NCBI RefSeq assembly: GCF_006539125.1
Contig: NZ_BJMK01000006.1
Span: forward strand, 62,001-126,000
Source: Gluconobacter sphaericus NBRC 12467
GTDB lineage: Bacteria; Pseudomonadota; Alphaproteobacteria; Acetobacterales; Acetobacteraceae
Length of the DNA: 64,000 bases
Direction of reading: 5' to 3'
Below, one piece after another: positions 53,714-61,908 of this stretch. The position numbers and the translations under genes were made by a program. The notes under the pieces are model-generated. The model did no database searches. It saw only the letters and a program-made list of their open reading frames with translations, and was not told the DNA's origin. The number at the start of each line of letters is the position of its first letter. Within the stretch, counting starts at the first letter, position 1.

Positions 53714-54097
53714 ATGGCGCAGGTCGCTCACCTTCACGACCTCTCTCATGGCCGCAACGCGAGCAACATTGTACCTCTGCGTCAGGGCCTTCTCCCCCGT
53801 CATCGCGAGTACCTGCTGCGCTGGCTGGAAGCCGGACAGCGCATGGGTGTCTTCGATGCGGAAATTACCCCGGCCGCCCATGATGCCGTCAATGTGGATG
53901 GCACGGCCCCCGTCGATCATGTTCTGGTATGGGTCCGTGAAAACCCCGATCCGGCCTATATGCTGCGGCCGCAGGGAATGCGTTGGGTCCTGATCGACCA
54001 GATCCGTGACCACGAACTCGGAAGCTATGCCAGCTTCGAGCTCGCCTTGCATGTCATCCGCCCAGTCCTGCCGCTCGCCGAGACCTACGCCGCCTGA
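53714..54097 (+). CDS. Conserved-looking protein of unknown function
   Basis: This 127-residue acidic protein has no signal peptide or membrane segment. It reads as one compact domain: HREYLLRWLEAGQRMGVFDAEIT, then DHVLVWVRENPDPAYMLRPQGMRWVLID and a final helix. I do not recognise the family. GAGGA lies nine bases before the ATG. The gene stands alone between the lipid A operon and a bidirectional terminator; base composition is like its neighbours. Confidence 0.65.
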   Translation: MAQVAHLHDLSHGRNASNIVPLRQGLLPRHREYLLRWLEAGQRMGVFDAEITPAAHDAVNVDGTAPVDHVLVWVRENPDPAYMLRPQGMRWVLIDQIRDHELGSYASFELALHVIRPVLPLAETYAA

Positions 54098-54133
54098 TCC
54101 TGCGCCCGGGTTTCCTCGACCAGACATAAAAAA

Positions 54134-54163
54134 AAGCGCGCCGTTCAAAAAACGGACGCGCTT
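54134..54163. terminator. Bidirectional terminator between two convergent genes
   Basis: AAGCGCGCCGTT (54134-54145) and AACGGACGCGCTT (54151-54163) form a long stem with one bulged A and a 5-base loop. It is flanked by A-rich sequence on the left and CTCTTTT on the right, so it can stop transcription from both sides. Confidence 0.88.
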
Positions 54164-54184
54164 CTCTTTTGAAAAAAGACCGTA

Positions 54185-55549
54185 TCAGCTCGGGCGGATC
54201 GCCACATCCCGCGAAGCCGGCACAACAATGCGGGCACCACCGCCACGCTGGATCTGATAAATCGCCAGTGCCCGTGTGACATGCCCGTCCGGCCGCAGGC
54301 GGAATAGCCCGTCTACACCCATATAACCGTCCGGCCGCGTCAGAGCCTGCGTCGTCACGCCCCCCTGACGGATCAGGCTTCCGGCCAGAGCCGCCGCGTC
54401 ATAGGCGAAATCCGTGACGGGTGACGGGGACTGCTTGTACAGAGCCCGATACTGCGCGACATAACCCATGCGGTCATGCGCATCCGAAGCTGCATACCAG
54501 GCCCCGTGCAGGGCACCGAGCTTGCCATCAAACGCTTTCCACAGCGCCGGCCCCATAATCTGGACCTGCGACGAATCGATATGATCTGCCTGGAGCGCCG
54601 TAATGACACGTCCCAGTTCCAGCCCTGTATCAGCCAGCACCAGCGCATCGAATGGCGGCGGCGGTACCGGTAGTACACCCTGAGGAGCCGGGGGTGTCGC
54701 TGACGTAGCACCCGTTTCTGTCGACCCTGTCGGGTTGGCCGTCGTCTCTCCCGTCGGATCGATCGCAGAAGGACCAGCCGGGACATCTGTCGGCGCAAGC
54801 GCCGGAGCGGCGGGCTGGCGCGTCTCAATGGCGGAGAGCGTCTTCAAACCATCATCGATATTCTGCGCGTCCATCGTGTGGAACACGATCTGCGGATCCT
54901 TCAGCCCCGCATCGCGGCATGCCCGGGCCAGCCCGTCCCCCATAGCATGTCCAAAAGCATTGTCCGGCAGGAAAGCCGCAAAAGTTTTCCGCCCCGTCGC
55001 CCGCGCGGCGTCGACCATCCGACGGACCTGCTGCTCTGGCGTCAGTCCCATGACCCAGATGCCCGGACGGGCCTGCCTGGAGTCGCTGGTGAAGGCAAGC
55101 TCCGGCTTGCCCGCATTGATCGCAAGTGGTGCTGCAGCTGCAGTTTCGGTAGCAGTCAGAGGCCCCAAAAGAATGGCATCACCACGCGCAAGAGCATCGC
55201 GCACAGCCTGCTCTGTCCCGCCCGGAGCATTGGTGTCATGTACGTCCAGCGCAGGCGACCCCTTGGCTGAAAGGGCCAGTTTCGCCGCATCGCGCATCCG
55301 CAAACCATAAGCGGCATTGCGCCCCGTCAACGGCAGAATCAGTCCGACATCATGCGCGCCCGGACCTTCAGAAACACCCGGAACGCCGCCCACACCCGGC
55401 ACAGAAGACGATCCGCCACCCGAGCAGGCGGCAAGGGTCAGGAAGGTTCCCGCAGCAAGGCCGGTGCTTACACCCTTGCGCAGACGGCTCAAGGGGCGAC
55501 AATACGTCCCTGAGTTTGTCACCGAGGATGCAGATGTCCGAAAAGTCAT
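54185..55549 (-). CDS. LpoA-like penicillin-binding protein activator lipoprotein
   Basis: The protein has 454 residues from ATG 55549 and a lipoprotein signal ending in LAAC (cysteine about 42). The rest is a periplasmic-binding-protein type I fold like LpoA or LivJ: VGLILPLTGRNAAYGLRMRDAAKLAL, then AILLGPLTATETAAAAPLA, FAAFLPDNAFGHAMGDGLARAC and DFAYDAAALAGSLIRQGG. A Pro/Thr/Gly-rich insert (about 245-290) interrupts the fold. LpoA activates PBP1A from the outer membrane. A TTG at 55492 would give a more typical short signal peptide, so the start is uncertain. The ATG form overlaps the divergent rsmI start by 16 bp. Adjacency to rsmI is also seen in E. coli (yraL-lpoA). Confidence 0.85.
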   Translation of the reverse strand: MTFRTSASSVTNSGTYCRPLSRLRKGVSTGLAAGTFLTLAACSGGGSSSVPGVGGVPGVSEGPGAHDVGLILPLTGRNAAYGLRMRDAAKLALSAKGSPALDVHDTNAPGGTEQAVRDALARGDAILLGPLTATETAAAAPLAINAGKPELAFTSDSRQARPGIWVMGLTPEQQVRRMVDAARATGRKTFAAFLPDNAFGHAMGDGLARACRDAGLKDPQIVFHTMDAQNIDDGLKTLSAIETRQPAAPALAPTDVPAGPSAIDPTGETTANPTGSTETGATSATPPAPQGVLPVPPPPFDALVLADTGLELGRVITALQADHIDSSQVQIMGPALWKAFDGKLGALHGAWYAASDAHDRMGYVAQYRALYKQSPSPVTDFAYDAAALAGSLIRQGGVTTQALTRPDGYMGVDGLFRLRPDGHVTRALAIYQIQRGGGARIVVPASRDVAIRPS

Positions 55550-56475
55550 GTTCCGCTGAAACTCCCTTGAGCGATGCGGCTGAAACGTTACCGGCCGCCC
55601 CCCTGCCCGCGCAGAGCCAGGCCGAAGGTGGATGTCTGATATTGGTTGCAACGCCAATCGGCAACCTGGCCGATATTAGCGAACGCGCGATCGAAACACT
55701 GAACACCGTGGACGCAATCCTCTGCGAGGACACACGCGTCACGGCAAAGCTCCTGCTTTCGCGCAATATTGCCACACCAACCCGCACACTGCACGATCAT
55801 AACGAACAGGACCGCACTCCGTTCCTGATCGAAAAACTACAAGAAGGTGCCCGCTATGCCGTCGTCTCTGACGCTGGCACACCTCTGGTGTCCGATCCCG
55901 GCTACCGGCTGGTCCGCGCCGCCATCGCGGCCGGAATACACGTCACGGCCATCCCCGGCCCGAACGCCGTCATCACGGCCCTGACGCTTTCGGGCCTGCC
56001 GCCCCTGCCCTTCATGTTTCTGGGCTTTCCGGCTCCCCGCAGCGAAGCCCGCAAGACCGGATTTTCCGCTCTGCGCGCCGCAGAACAGGCGGGACTGCAT
56101 TCCACATTGATCTGGTATGAAGCGCCGCACCGACTGGTCGAGAGCCTCGAAGATCTGATCGACGTTTTCGGCCCCGAGCGCGAAGCAGCGGTCGGACGCG
56201 AACTCACCAAACGATTTGAAGAAATGGTCCGCGGCACGCTTACCGAAGTTCTCGAACATTTCCGCGTCACAGCACCACGCGGTGAAATTACGCTCCTGAT
56301 CGGCCCCTCTGCCGAAGATGACAGCGGTGCCGCCGATCTGGACACGCATCTGCGCGAGGCCCTGACAACCCATTCGGTCAAGGATGCCGCTGCTCTCGTG
56401 GCTGGGATCGTAAAGCTGCCCAAACGCACGGTCTATGCACGCGCGCTGGAGCTTTCACGCGAACTGAAGGACTGA
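55534..56475 (+). CDS. rsmI: 16S rRNA 2'-O-ribose C1402 methyltransferase
   Basis: This 313-residue tetrapyrrole-methylase-fold enzyme has the family motifs ATPIGNLADISERAIETL, CEDTRVTAKLL, SDAGTPLVSDPGYRLV and IPGPNAVITAL. RFEEMVRGTL and RGEITLLI follow near the end. It methylates the ribose of C1402 in 16S rRNA. The ATG at 55534 has GAGG six bases upstream; an ATG at 55528 and a TTG at 55516 are alternatives. It is convergent with lolA, four bases apart. Confidence 0.94.
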   Translation: MSEKSCSAETPLSDAAETLPAAPLPAQSQAEGGCLILVATPIGNLADISERAIETLNTVDAILCEDTRVTAKLLLSRNIATPTRTLHDHNEQDRTPFLIEKLQEGARYAVVSDAGTPLVSDPGYRLVRAAIAAGIHVTAIPGPNAVITALTLSGLPPLPFMFLGFPAPRSEARKTGFSALRAAEQAGLHSTLIWYEAPHRLVESLEDLIDVFGPEREAAVGRELTKRFEEMVRGTLTEVLEHFRVTAPRGEITLLIGPSAEDDSGAADLDTHLREALTTHSVKDAAALVAGIVKLPKRTVYARALELSRELKD

Positions 56476-56479
56476 AGCC

Positions 56480-57106
56480 TCAATCAGCCTTGGGAAGTAC
56501 GAACAGGGACTGAGACACAGTCCCGCCCAGATGCACATCGGACAGGGCGATCCTGGTCGTGCGCCCCTGCGCATCCACGACCGTCCACCCCAGAAGACCA
56601 AGCGGCGCATCGGACAGGAGGAGCGTCAGGGTGCCTTCCCCCGCACTCTGCGTCCGCACCACCTGCACCCGAATCTGCCCGTTGCTGTGCTCAAATCCCG
56701 TCACCGTCACATCGCCCGACAGCTTGAGTTCGGGACGCAGCAAAAGCCCGAGCGGCGTGCGGTCCAGCGGAATAGTCGTCACCTGATCAACGCTACGATC
56801 CTGAAACACAACGCGCCCATCATTGGCGACCAGCAGCAGCGGACTCGGCTTGTCGTAATCGAAACGCATGCGACCCGGCCGGTCGAGCGTCGCTGTTCCG
56901 ACCTTCGTGCTACCATCTGCCGCCGTCTGCCTGAAACGCGCCTGAAGGGTCGTGATCTTCCCCAGCGTGTCCTCAATCCGTGAAATCCAGCCCTGATCCG
57001 CAGGACGAAGCTGAGCGGGGGTCGCCTGCGCAAATGCCATGGATGGCAGGGTAACGGGCAACAGCGCCACCAGAGCGGCAGCGCGGAAAAAAGAACGGTT
57101 CATCAT
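56480..57106 (-). CDS. lolA: Outer membrane lipoprotein carrier LolA
   Basis: This 208-residue periplasmic protein has a Sec signal peptide (cleavage near AFAQA, about residue 27). The LolA pattern follows: LQARFRQTAADGSTKVGTATLDRPGRMRFDYDKPSP, then LVANDGRVVFQDRSVDQVTTIPLDRTPLGLLL. LolA carries lipoproteins across the periplasm. Its substrates could include the lipoproteins encoded in this window. It begins three bases after the mbfA stop; ATG 57106 and 57103 are adjacent choices. Confidence 0.9.
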   Translation of the reverse strand: MMNRSFFRAAALVALLPVTLPSMAFAQATPAQLRPADQGWISRIEDTLGKITTLQARFRQTAADGSTKVGTATLDRPGRMRFDYDKPSPLLLVANDGRVVFQDRSVDQVTTIPLDRTPLGLLLRPELKLSGDVTVTGFEHSNGQIRVQVVRTQSAGEGTLTLLLSDAPLGLLGWTVVDAQGRTTRIALSDVHLGGTVSQSLFVLPKAD

Positions 57107-57109
57107 GTC

Positions 57110-58066
57110 TCAGGAACTGCCAATCAGCACGCCGGTTGCAAAAACAAGAGCCCCACCAAGGAAGACCTGCACCATGGCCGATCCGAACGGCGTGTCCTGA
57201 TACCGCCAGCGCACCCAGGAAATCAGCAGAAGCTCGATCGCCACCGCAATGAGCGCCACGCCAAAGGCCAGACGGAAATCCGGCACCAGAAACGGCAACG
57301 TATGCCCGATACCACCGCCAAACGTCATGGCACCACAAATCAGCCCACGCAAAAGGGGAGCGCCACGTCCGGACAGCTTACCGTCGTCGGCGAGCCCTTC
57401 CGCCAGTCCCATGGAAATCCCGGCTCCCAGCGACGCGGCAAGCCCGACCAGAAAAGCCGCATGTGGACTATGTGTTGCAAACGCCGCCGCAAAAACGGGC
57501 GCAAGCGTCGAGACGGAGCCATCCATAAGTCCGACCAAACCCGGCTGGACGATCCGCAGTACGAAATCGCGGCGGCTATGTTCGTCTTCGCGGTCACGGG
57601 AATTGTCACTCAGATGCGCGTCTTCAAGCCGCCGCGCTTCGCGCTGGTGCCGGTCTTCCTCGGTCGCCAGATCACCCAGCAGCTTGCGGATTTCGGCATC
57701 ATGGGTCTGCCCGGCGGCCTGACGGTAAAATCGTGCCGCCTGCCGCTCCATATCGGCAGCCTGCGCCCGGATGGCCTCGATCCCACGATTCTGCATCTGC
57801 CAGGCAGATTTACGGGACGGAAAGCCCTGCACATCCTGCCGCCGGACCAGCGGAATATGATTACCAAAACGCCGGACAAACAGGTCGATCAACGCCCGGC
57901 GATGATGATTTTCCTCTTCCGCCATATCCTGGAAAATGGCGGCGCTGTCGGGATAATTTTCCGCCAGCATCTGGCCGAAATCCGCGTAAATATGACCATC
58001 CTCTTCCTCGCTGGCGATAGCCAGCGCAAGGATTTCGCGTTCGGTCAGCTCGGAAAGTTTCGTCAC
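57110..58066 (-). CDS. mbfA: Membrane-bound ferritin MbfA, iron exporter
   Basis: This 318-residue fusion has an N-terminal ferritin-like domain (residues 1-150) with diiron ligands in [15 protein letters not shown] and [10 protein letters not shown]-terminal VIT1/CCC1-type transporter with five membrane segments (165-318; [22 protein letters not shown], then [12 protein letters not shown]) follows. In Bradyrhizobium and Agrobacterium MbfA exports iron and protects against iron and peroxide stress under Irr control. No clear Irr or Fur site lies in the 27 bp between gshA and mbfA, so expression probably comes from gshA or rsmE. Confidence 0.93.
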   Translation of the reverse strand: MTKLSELTEREILALAIASEEEDGHIYADFGQMLAENYPDSAAIFQDMAEEENHHRRALIDLFVRRFGNHIPLVRRQDVQGFPSRKSAWQMQNRGIEAIRAQAADMERQAARFYRQAAGQTHDAEIRKLLGDLATEEDRHQREARRLEDAHLSDNSRDREDEHSRRDFVLRIVQPGLVGLMDGSVSTLAPVFAAAFATHSPHAAFLVGLAASLGAGISMGLAEGLADDGKLSGRGAPLLRGLICGAMTFGGGIGHTLPFLVPDFRLAFGVALIAVAIELLLISWVRWRYQDTPFGSAMVQVFLGGALVFATGVLIGSS

Positions 58067-58093
58067 GTAGGCAGCAGGTCCCGTCTTATAAAA

Positions 58094-59470
58094 TCAGATA
58101 GCGGCTTCGGTAAAGAGCGGCTTCACGCTCTGCCCCCAGGCACCATTATACAGATCCAGCCAGTACTGGGCCTGATTCGGACCACCATCAGCAATCAGAT
58201 GCAACGGATCGAGATAGCCGGCTTCGTTACGCACACGGGCCCGCAGTCCCTGCTCGGCAAGCTGGAGCACACGCTTGGCCAGCGGTTTCAGCCCGCCCGG
58301 GAATGCGGCATCCAGCCCCAAACTCGGCACTTCGGCCCGAAGCTGCTGATAAGCGCTCCAGGGCTGCTCTCGCACCAGTTTTTCTGCGGCTTCGAGCGTT
58401 GCTGGATCGTACAGCAAGCCAACCCACAGAGCCGACTGCGCCACCATCATTTCCAACTTCCCGGCATCCGCGCCACGCATTTCAAGGAACTGCTTGAGAC
58501 GCACATCCGGGAAAACCGTCGTCAGATGGTCTTCAAAGTCTCCAACCGTCGGCGTCAGACCCTTCAAGGGCTCCTGAATGTCTCCAGCGAGCCAGCGACG
58601 GAACGAGCAGCCTGCCACGTCGATGTTCTTCCCCTCACGCGAGACGAAATACATCGGCACATCGAGCGCCCAGTCCACATATTGTTCAAAACCGAACCCG
58701 TCCTCGAAGAACACCGAAGGCTGTCCCGAACGCTGGTTGTCCGTATCGGTCCAGATCCGCGCACGGTTGGACAGCAGGCCATTCGCCTTGCCCTCGACGA
58801 ACGGAGAATTCGCGAACAGCGCCGTTGCTACTGGCTGAAGGGCCAGAGAGACGCGCATCTTGCGCGCCATATCGGCTTCGTCGCTGAAATCGAGATTGAC
58901 CTGAACCGTGCAGGTCCGCGTCATCATGTCGAGGCCAAGCGTGCCGACCTTCGGCATGTAATTGCGCATGATCGCATAGCGGCTCTTAGGCATCCAGGGC
59001 ATCTCATCGCGCGACCAGAGCGGCTGAAAACCGAACGGCAGGAAGCCAAGACCTAGTTCTGCAGCCGGGCCACGGACCTGATCGTAATGCTCCTGCATCT
59101 CCGCTTCCGTTTCCTGAAGCGACACAACCGGTGCGCCCGAAAGCTCGAATTGTCCGGCCGGTTCAAGAGAAATCGCCCGCCCAGCCTGTACGTTCTGCCC
59201 TTTCAGCCCGATCAGGTTTTCGCCGTCCATGATCGGCGACCAATCCGGCCCCTGAAGCTTTTCCAGCAATGCCCCGATTCCACGCGGCGCGTAAGGCGGC
59301 GGCGACAGAGGAGCGCGTCCGTCAGCATCGTGCGGAAGAATAAAGCCGAATTTTTCGTGCTCGGTCCCGATCTTCCATTCAGATTGCGGTTTGCAACCCC
59401 GTGAGATCGCCTCGACGAGCTGCGCCCGGCTTTCGATCGACGCAGTATTGGACGTGCCGGGATTGGACAT
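58094..59470 (-). CDS. gshA: Glutamate-cysteine ligase, class II (plant/alphaproteobacterial type)
   Basis: This 458-residue ligase has WKIGTEHEKFGF (N-terminal ATP/Mg motif), IMDGENLIGLKGQ, SLEPAGQFELSGAPV, and MMTRTCTVQVNLDFSDEADM. It makes gamma-glutamylcysteine, the first step of glutathione synthesis. Glutathione is needed by the AdhC-FghA pathway at 9-11 kb. The ATG at 59470 follows GAGG nine bases upstream; the frame is open to 59638 without good reason to start there. mbfA follows by 27 bp. Confidence 0.93.
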   Translation of the reverse strand: MSNPGTSNTASIESRAQLVEAISRGCKPQSEWKIGTEHEKFGFILPHDADGRAPLSPPPYAPRGIGALLEKLQGPDWSPIMDGENLIGLKGQNVQAGRAISLEPAGQFELSGAPVVSLQETEAEMQEHYDQVRGPAAELGLGFLPFGFQPLWSRDEMPWMPKSRYAIMRNYMPKVGTLGLDMMTRTCTVQVNLDFSDEADMARKMRVSLALQPVATALFANSPFVEGKANGLLSNRARIWTDTDNQRSGQPSVFFEDGFGFEQYVDWALDVPMYFVSREGKNIDVAGCSFRRWLAGDIQEPLKGLTPTVGDFEDHLTTVFPDVRLKQFLEMRGADAGKLEMMVAQSALWVGLLYDPATLEAAEKLVREQPWSAYQQLRAEVPSLGLDAAFPGGLKPLAKRVLQLAEQGLRARVRNEAGYLDPLHLIADGGPNQAQYWLDLYNGAWGQSVKPLFTEAAI

Positions 59471-59543
59471 GACGTTTGGCCTCGGTCTGAATTCGTTGTT
59501 CGATAATGATTGAACTGTAGCAGGTCCGACGGTTCTGTCACCC

Positions 59544-60263
59544 TCAGGCAGCGCCCTCGGCTCCCTCTGCAAGACGGGCCAGCCCCGCGCACACGGCCGT
59601 TTCCGCCCGCAGTACCAGCGGCCCGAGACTGAGTGCATGAACGGCAGGATGCCGCCGCAGAAGCTCCACTTCCGCCTCGGAGAAGCCGCCCTCCGGCCCG
59701 ATCAGCAGAGCTACCGCCTGCACAGTCGCATCCTCACCCGGACGACGTTCCAGAGCAGCAAAAAGCGGACGATCGTCCGGCCAGTCCGCCAGCACCGCCC
59801 GCAGCGACTCAGGCGGCAGAATCTCTGGAACATCAAGCCGCTCGCACTGCTCGGCTGCTTCGATTGCAATCACCGACAGTCGCTCCAGATTGAGGCGGTG
59901 CGTATTGGTCCGCTCCGTCACAACTGGCCGAAAGCGCGTCACGCCCAATTCGGTTCCCATCCGTATGACAAGTTCCGTCGCATCCCGCTTGAGCGGCGCG
60001 AACAGCAGTTCCACACCTCGCGTCGAAGCCGGAGTCCGCTCGCGGCGATGCAGCAGGACAGTTCCCTTATCTTTTTTCAGGGCCGCAATTTCTGCCACCC
60101 ACTCGCCGTCACGCTCATTGAACACACGGACAGCACTGCCCACGCCCTGCCGCATGACGTTGCCCAGATAATGTGCCTGTCCCGGTGGAAGCGGGACAGT
60201 CTGGCCTTCCGCGAAGGCTGTTTCAGACACAGGGACGTAAAGACGGGGGTCGGATCGGCTCAT
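59544..60263 (-). CDS. rsmE: 16S rRNA (uracil1498-N3)-methyltransferase
   Basis: This 239-residue SPOUT methyltransferase has an N-terminal PUA-like domain (RLYVPVSETAFAEGQTVPLPPGQAHYLGNVMR) and the C-terminal knot motifs LIGPEGGFSEAEVELL and SLGPLVLRAETAV. It methylates U1498 of 16S rRNA. The ATG at 60263 has GGAAAAGG just before it; upstream Met codons at 60302 and 60290 are less likely. gshA starts 73 bp downstream. Confidence 0.94.
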   Translation of the reverse strand: MSRSDPRLYVPVSETAFAEGQTVPLPPGQAHYLGNVMRQGVGSAVRVFNERDGEWVAEIAALKKDKGTVLLHRRERTPASTRGVELLFAPLKRDATELVIRMGTELGVTRFRPVVTERTNTHRLNLERLSVIAIEAAEQCERLDVPEILPPESLRAVLADWPDDRPLFAALERRPGEDATVQAVALLIGPEGGFSEAEVELLRRHPAVHALSLGPLVLRAETAVCAGLARLAEGAEGAA

Positions 60264-60325
60264 CCTTTTCCGATAGCGCGCCTCGCCCATTGACGGAAGC
60301 ATGTCCGCACAGCATCACATCTCCC

Positions 60326-61243
60326 ATGAGCCAGACCCGCGCCCATACCGATATTCAGCTGACCGGCCGCATTGCGCGCCTGCCCGAGCCATGGCGCTCC
60401 TACGCCCTGCTCGCCCGTCTCGACCGTCCGGTCGGAACATGGCTCCTGTTCCTGCCTGGCGTATGGGGTTTGTTCCTTGCGCCTCACGCATCGCTTCAGA
60501 CGCGCCTGATCGACACGGCGCTGTTCGCATTCGGCTCGCTCGTCATGCGCTCGGCCGGATGCGTCGTGAATGACATCTGGGACCGCGACATCGACGCAAA
60601 GGTCGCCCGCACCGCAGGTCGCCCCCTAGCCAGCGGGGCACTATCCCTGAAACAGGGTCTGCTCCTGCTGGTCGCCCTTTTGCTGATCGGGCTGGGCGTG
60701 CTCGTCTGCCTGCCGCCCGTTTGCTGGGCCCTTGCCCCGCTCGCGCTCCTGCTCGTCGCCCTGTATCCGGCAGCCAAGCGCGTCACCTGGTGGCCGCAGC
60801 TGGTCATGGGTTTTACCTTCGGATTCGGCGCCCCGATGGGATACGCAGCCTCAGCGGGAACGCTCGATGATAACGGCCTGCTGCTCTACGGTGCCGTCAT
60901 TCTCTGGCAACTCGGATTCGACACAATCTATGGCTTTCAGGATATGGATGATGACGCCCGCATCGGCGTTCGCTCCACCTCCCGCCTGATGGAAAAAAGT
61001 GCCCGCCCGTTCATCGCCAGCTGCTACAGCCTCATGCTTCTGGCGTTGGCACTCGTCGCCATCCACGCGCATTTACACTGGACCTTCTGGCCCTTCCTCG
61101 CCGTTGCGACCGCAATGCTGCTCCAGCAGGTCCGCGTACTGAACCCTTACGATGCCCCTGCTTGCCTCATCGAATTTCGTCGCAACGTGCCCATCGGATT
61201 TGTGCTCGCTGCCGGATTCGTTGCCGCAAGATTTTTCGGATGA
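60326..61243 (+). CDS. ubiA: 4-hydroxybenzoate polyprenyltransferase
   Basis: This 305-residue integral membrane prenyltransferase has the two Asp-rich motifs of UbiA: NDIWDRDIDAKVARTAGRPL (about residues 90-109) and DTIYGFQDMDDDARIG (about 207-222), among about eight membrane segments. It attaches the polyprenyl tail in ubiquinone synthesis and uses the product of the synthase encoded at 38.8-39.8 kb. The ATG at 60326 starts the conserved protein; the frame is open upstream as rsmE shadow. The stop overlaps the next gene in an ATGA. Confidence 0.94.
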   Translation: MSQTRAHTDIQLTGRIARLPEPWRSYALLARLDRPVGTWLLFLPGVWGLFLAPHASLQTRLIDTALFAFGSLVMRSAGCVVNDIWDRDIDAKVARTAGRPLASGALSLKQGLLLLVALLLIGLGVLVCLPPVCWALAPLALLLVALYPAAKRVTWWPQLVMGFTFGFGAPMGYAASAGTLDDNGLLLYGAVILWQLGFDTIYGFQDMDDDARIGVRSTSRLMEKSARPFIASCYSLMLLALALVAIHAHLHWTFWPFLAVATAMLLQQVRVLNPYDAPACLIEFRRNVPIGFVLAAGFVAARFFG

Positions 61244-61908
61244 GCATAGCCCTGAGCAATCCCACCGGTTTCATCCGCGACAACACTGCCATCGCACAGG
61301 CCATGATCGTACCGGAGATTTCCCTTCACCTGGCGACCGAAATCACACCCATCTGGCAGGCCAGCGAAGTCTATCTCGAACAGATCGGCATTGAGCCGCC
61401 TTTTTGGGCCTTCGCATGGCCCGGCAGCCAGCTCATCGCACGCTTTATTCTCGACAACCCTGGGTATGTCCGGGAGCGCCGCGTTCTTGATGTAGCCTGC
61501 GGATGCGGCCTTGCCGCCATTGCCGCTGCCCTAGCGGGTGCGTCCGAAGTTCAGGCCAACGATATCGACCCCATCGCCCTGGAAGCCACAGCTCTGAATG
61601 CACGCCTCAACAACGTGACCATCACTTCCGCCCCCGGAGACCTGATCGGAACAATCGCCGACTGCGACCTGCTGCTCATCGGAGATGTCTGTTACAACGA
61701 GGCCATGGCCGCGCGGATCGTGCCCTGGTTGCTGGAGTGTTCGAAAACCTGCGAAGTCTGGCTCTGTGATCCGGGTCGGCACTACGCGCCGTCAATGCCA
61801 CTCGAAGTGCTGACCCGACAAACAGTTCCGGTCACGCAGGAGCTGGAGAGCGCGGATCAGCGCGCCACCACGCTCTTCAGGCTGCGAGATATTTCCGCCC
61901 CAGGCTGA
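61240..61908 (+). CDS. ETFB lysine methyltransferase-like SAM methyltransferase
   Basis: This 222-residue class I methyltransferase has PPFWAFAWPGSQLIARFILDNP (about residues 47-68), motif I VLDVACGCGLAAIAAALAGA, and NDIDPIALEATALNARLNN. This order closely resembles ETFBKMT (METTL20), which methylates lysines on the beta subunit of electron transfer flavoprotein, and bacterial relatives of PrmA. Target is inferred. It overlaps ubiA by four bases and overlaps the convergent MFS gene by 32 bp. Confidence 0.85.
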   Translation: MSIALSNPTGFIRDNTAIAQAMIVPEISLHLATEITPIWQASEVYLEQIGIEPPFWAFAWPGSQLIARFILDNPGYVRERRVLDVACGCGLAAIAAALAGASEVQANDIDPIALEATALNARLNNVTITSAPGDLIGTIADCDLLLIGDVCYNEAMAARIVPWLLECSKTCEVWLCDPGRHYAPSMPLEVLTRQTVPVTQELESADQRATTLFRLRDISAPG

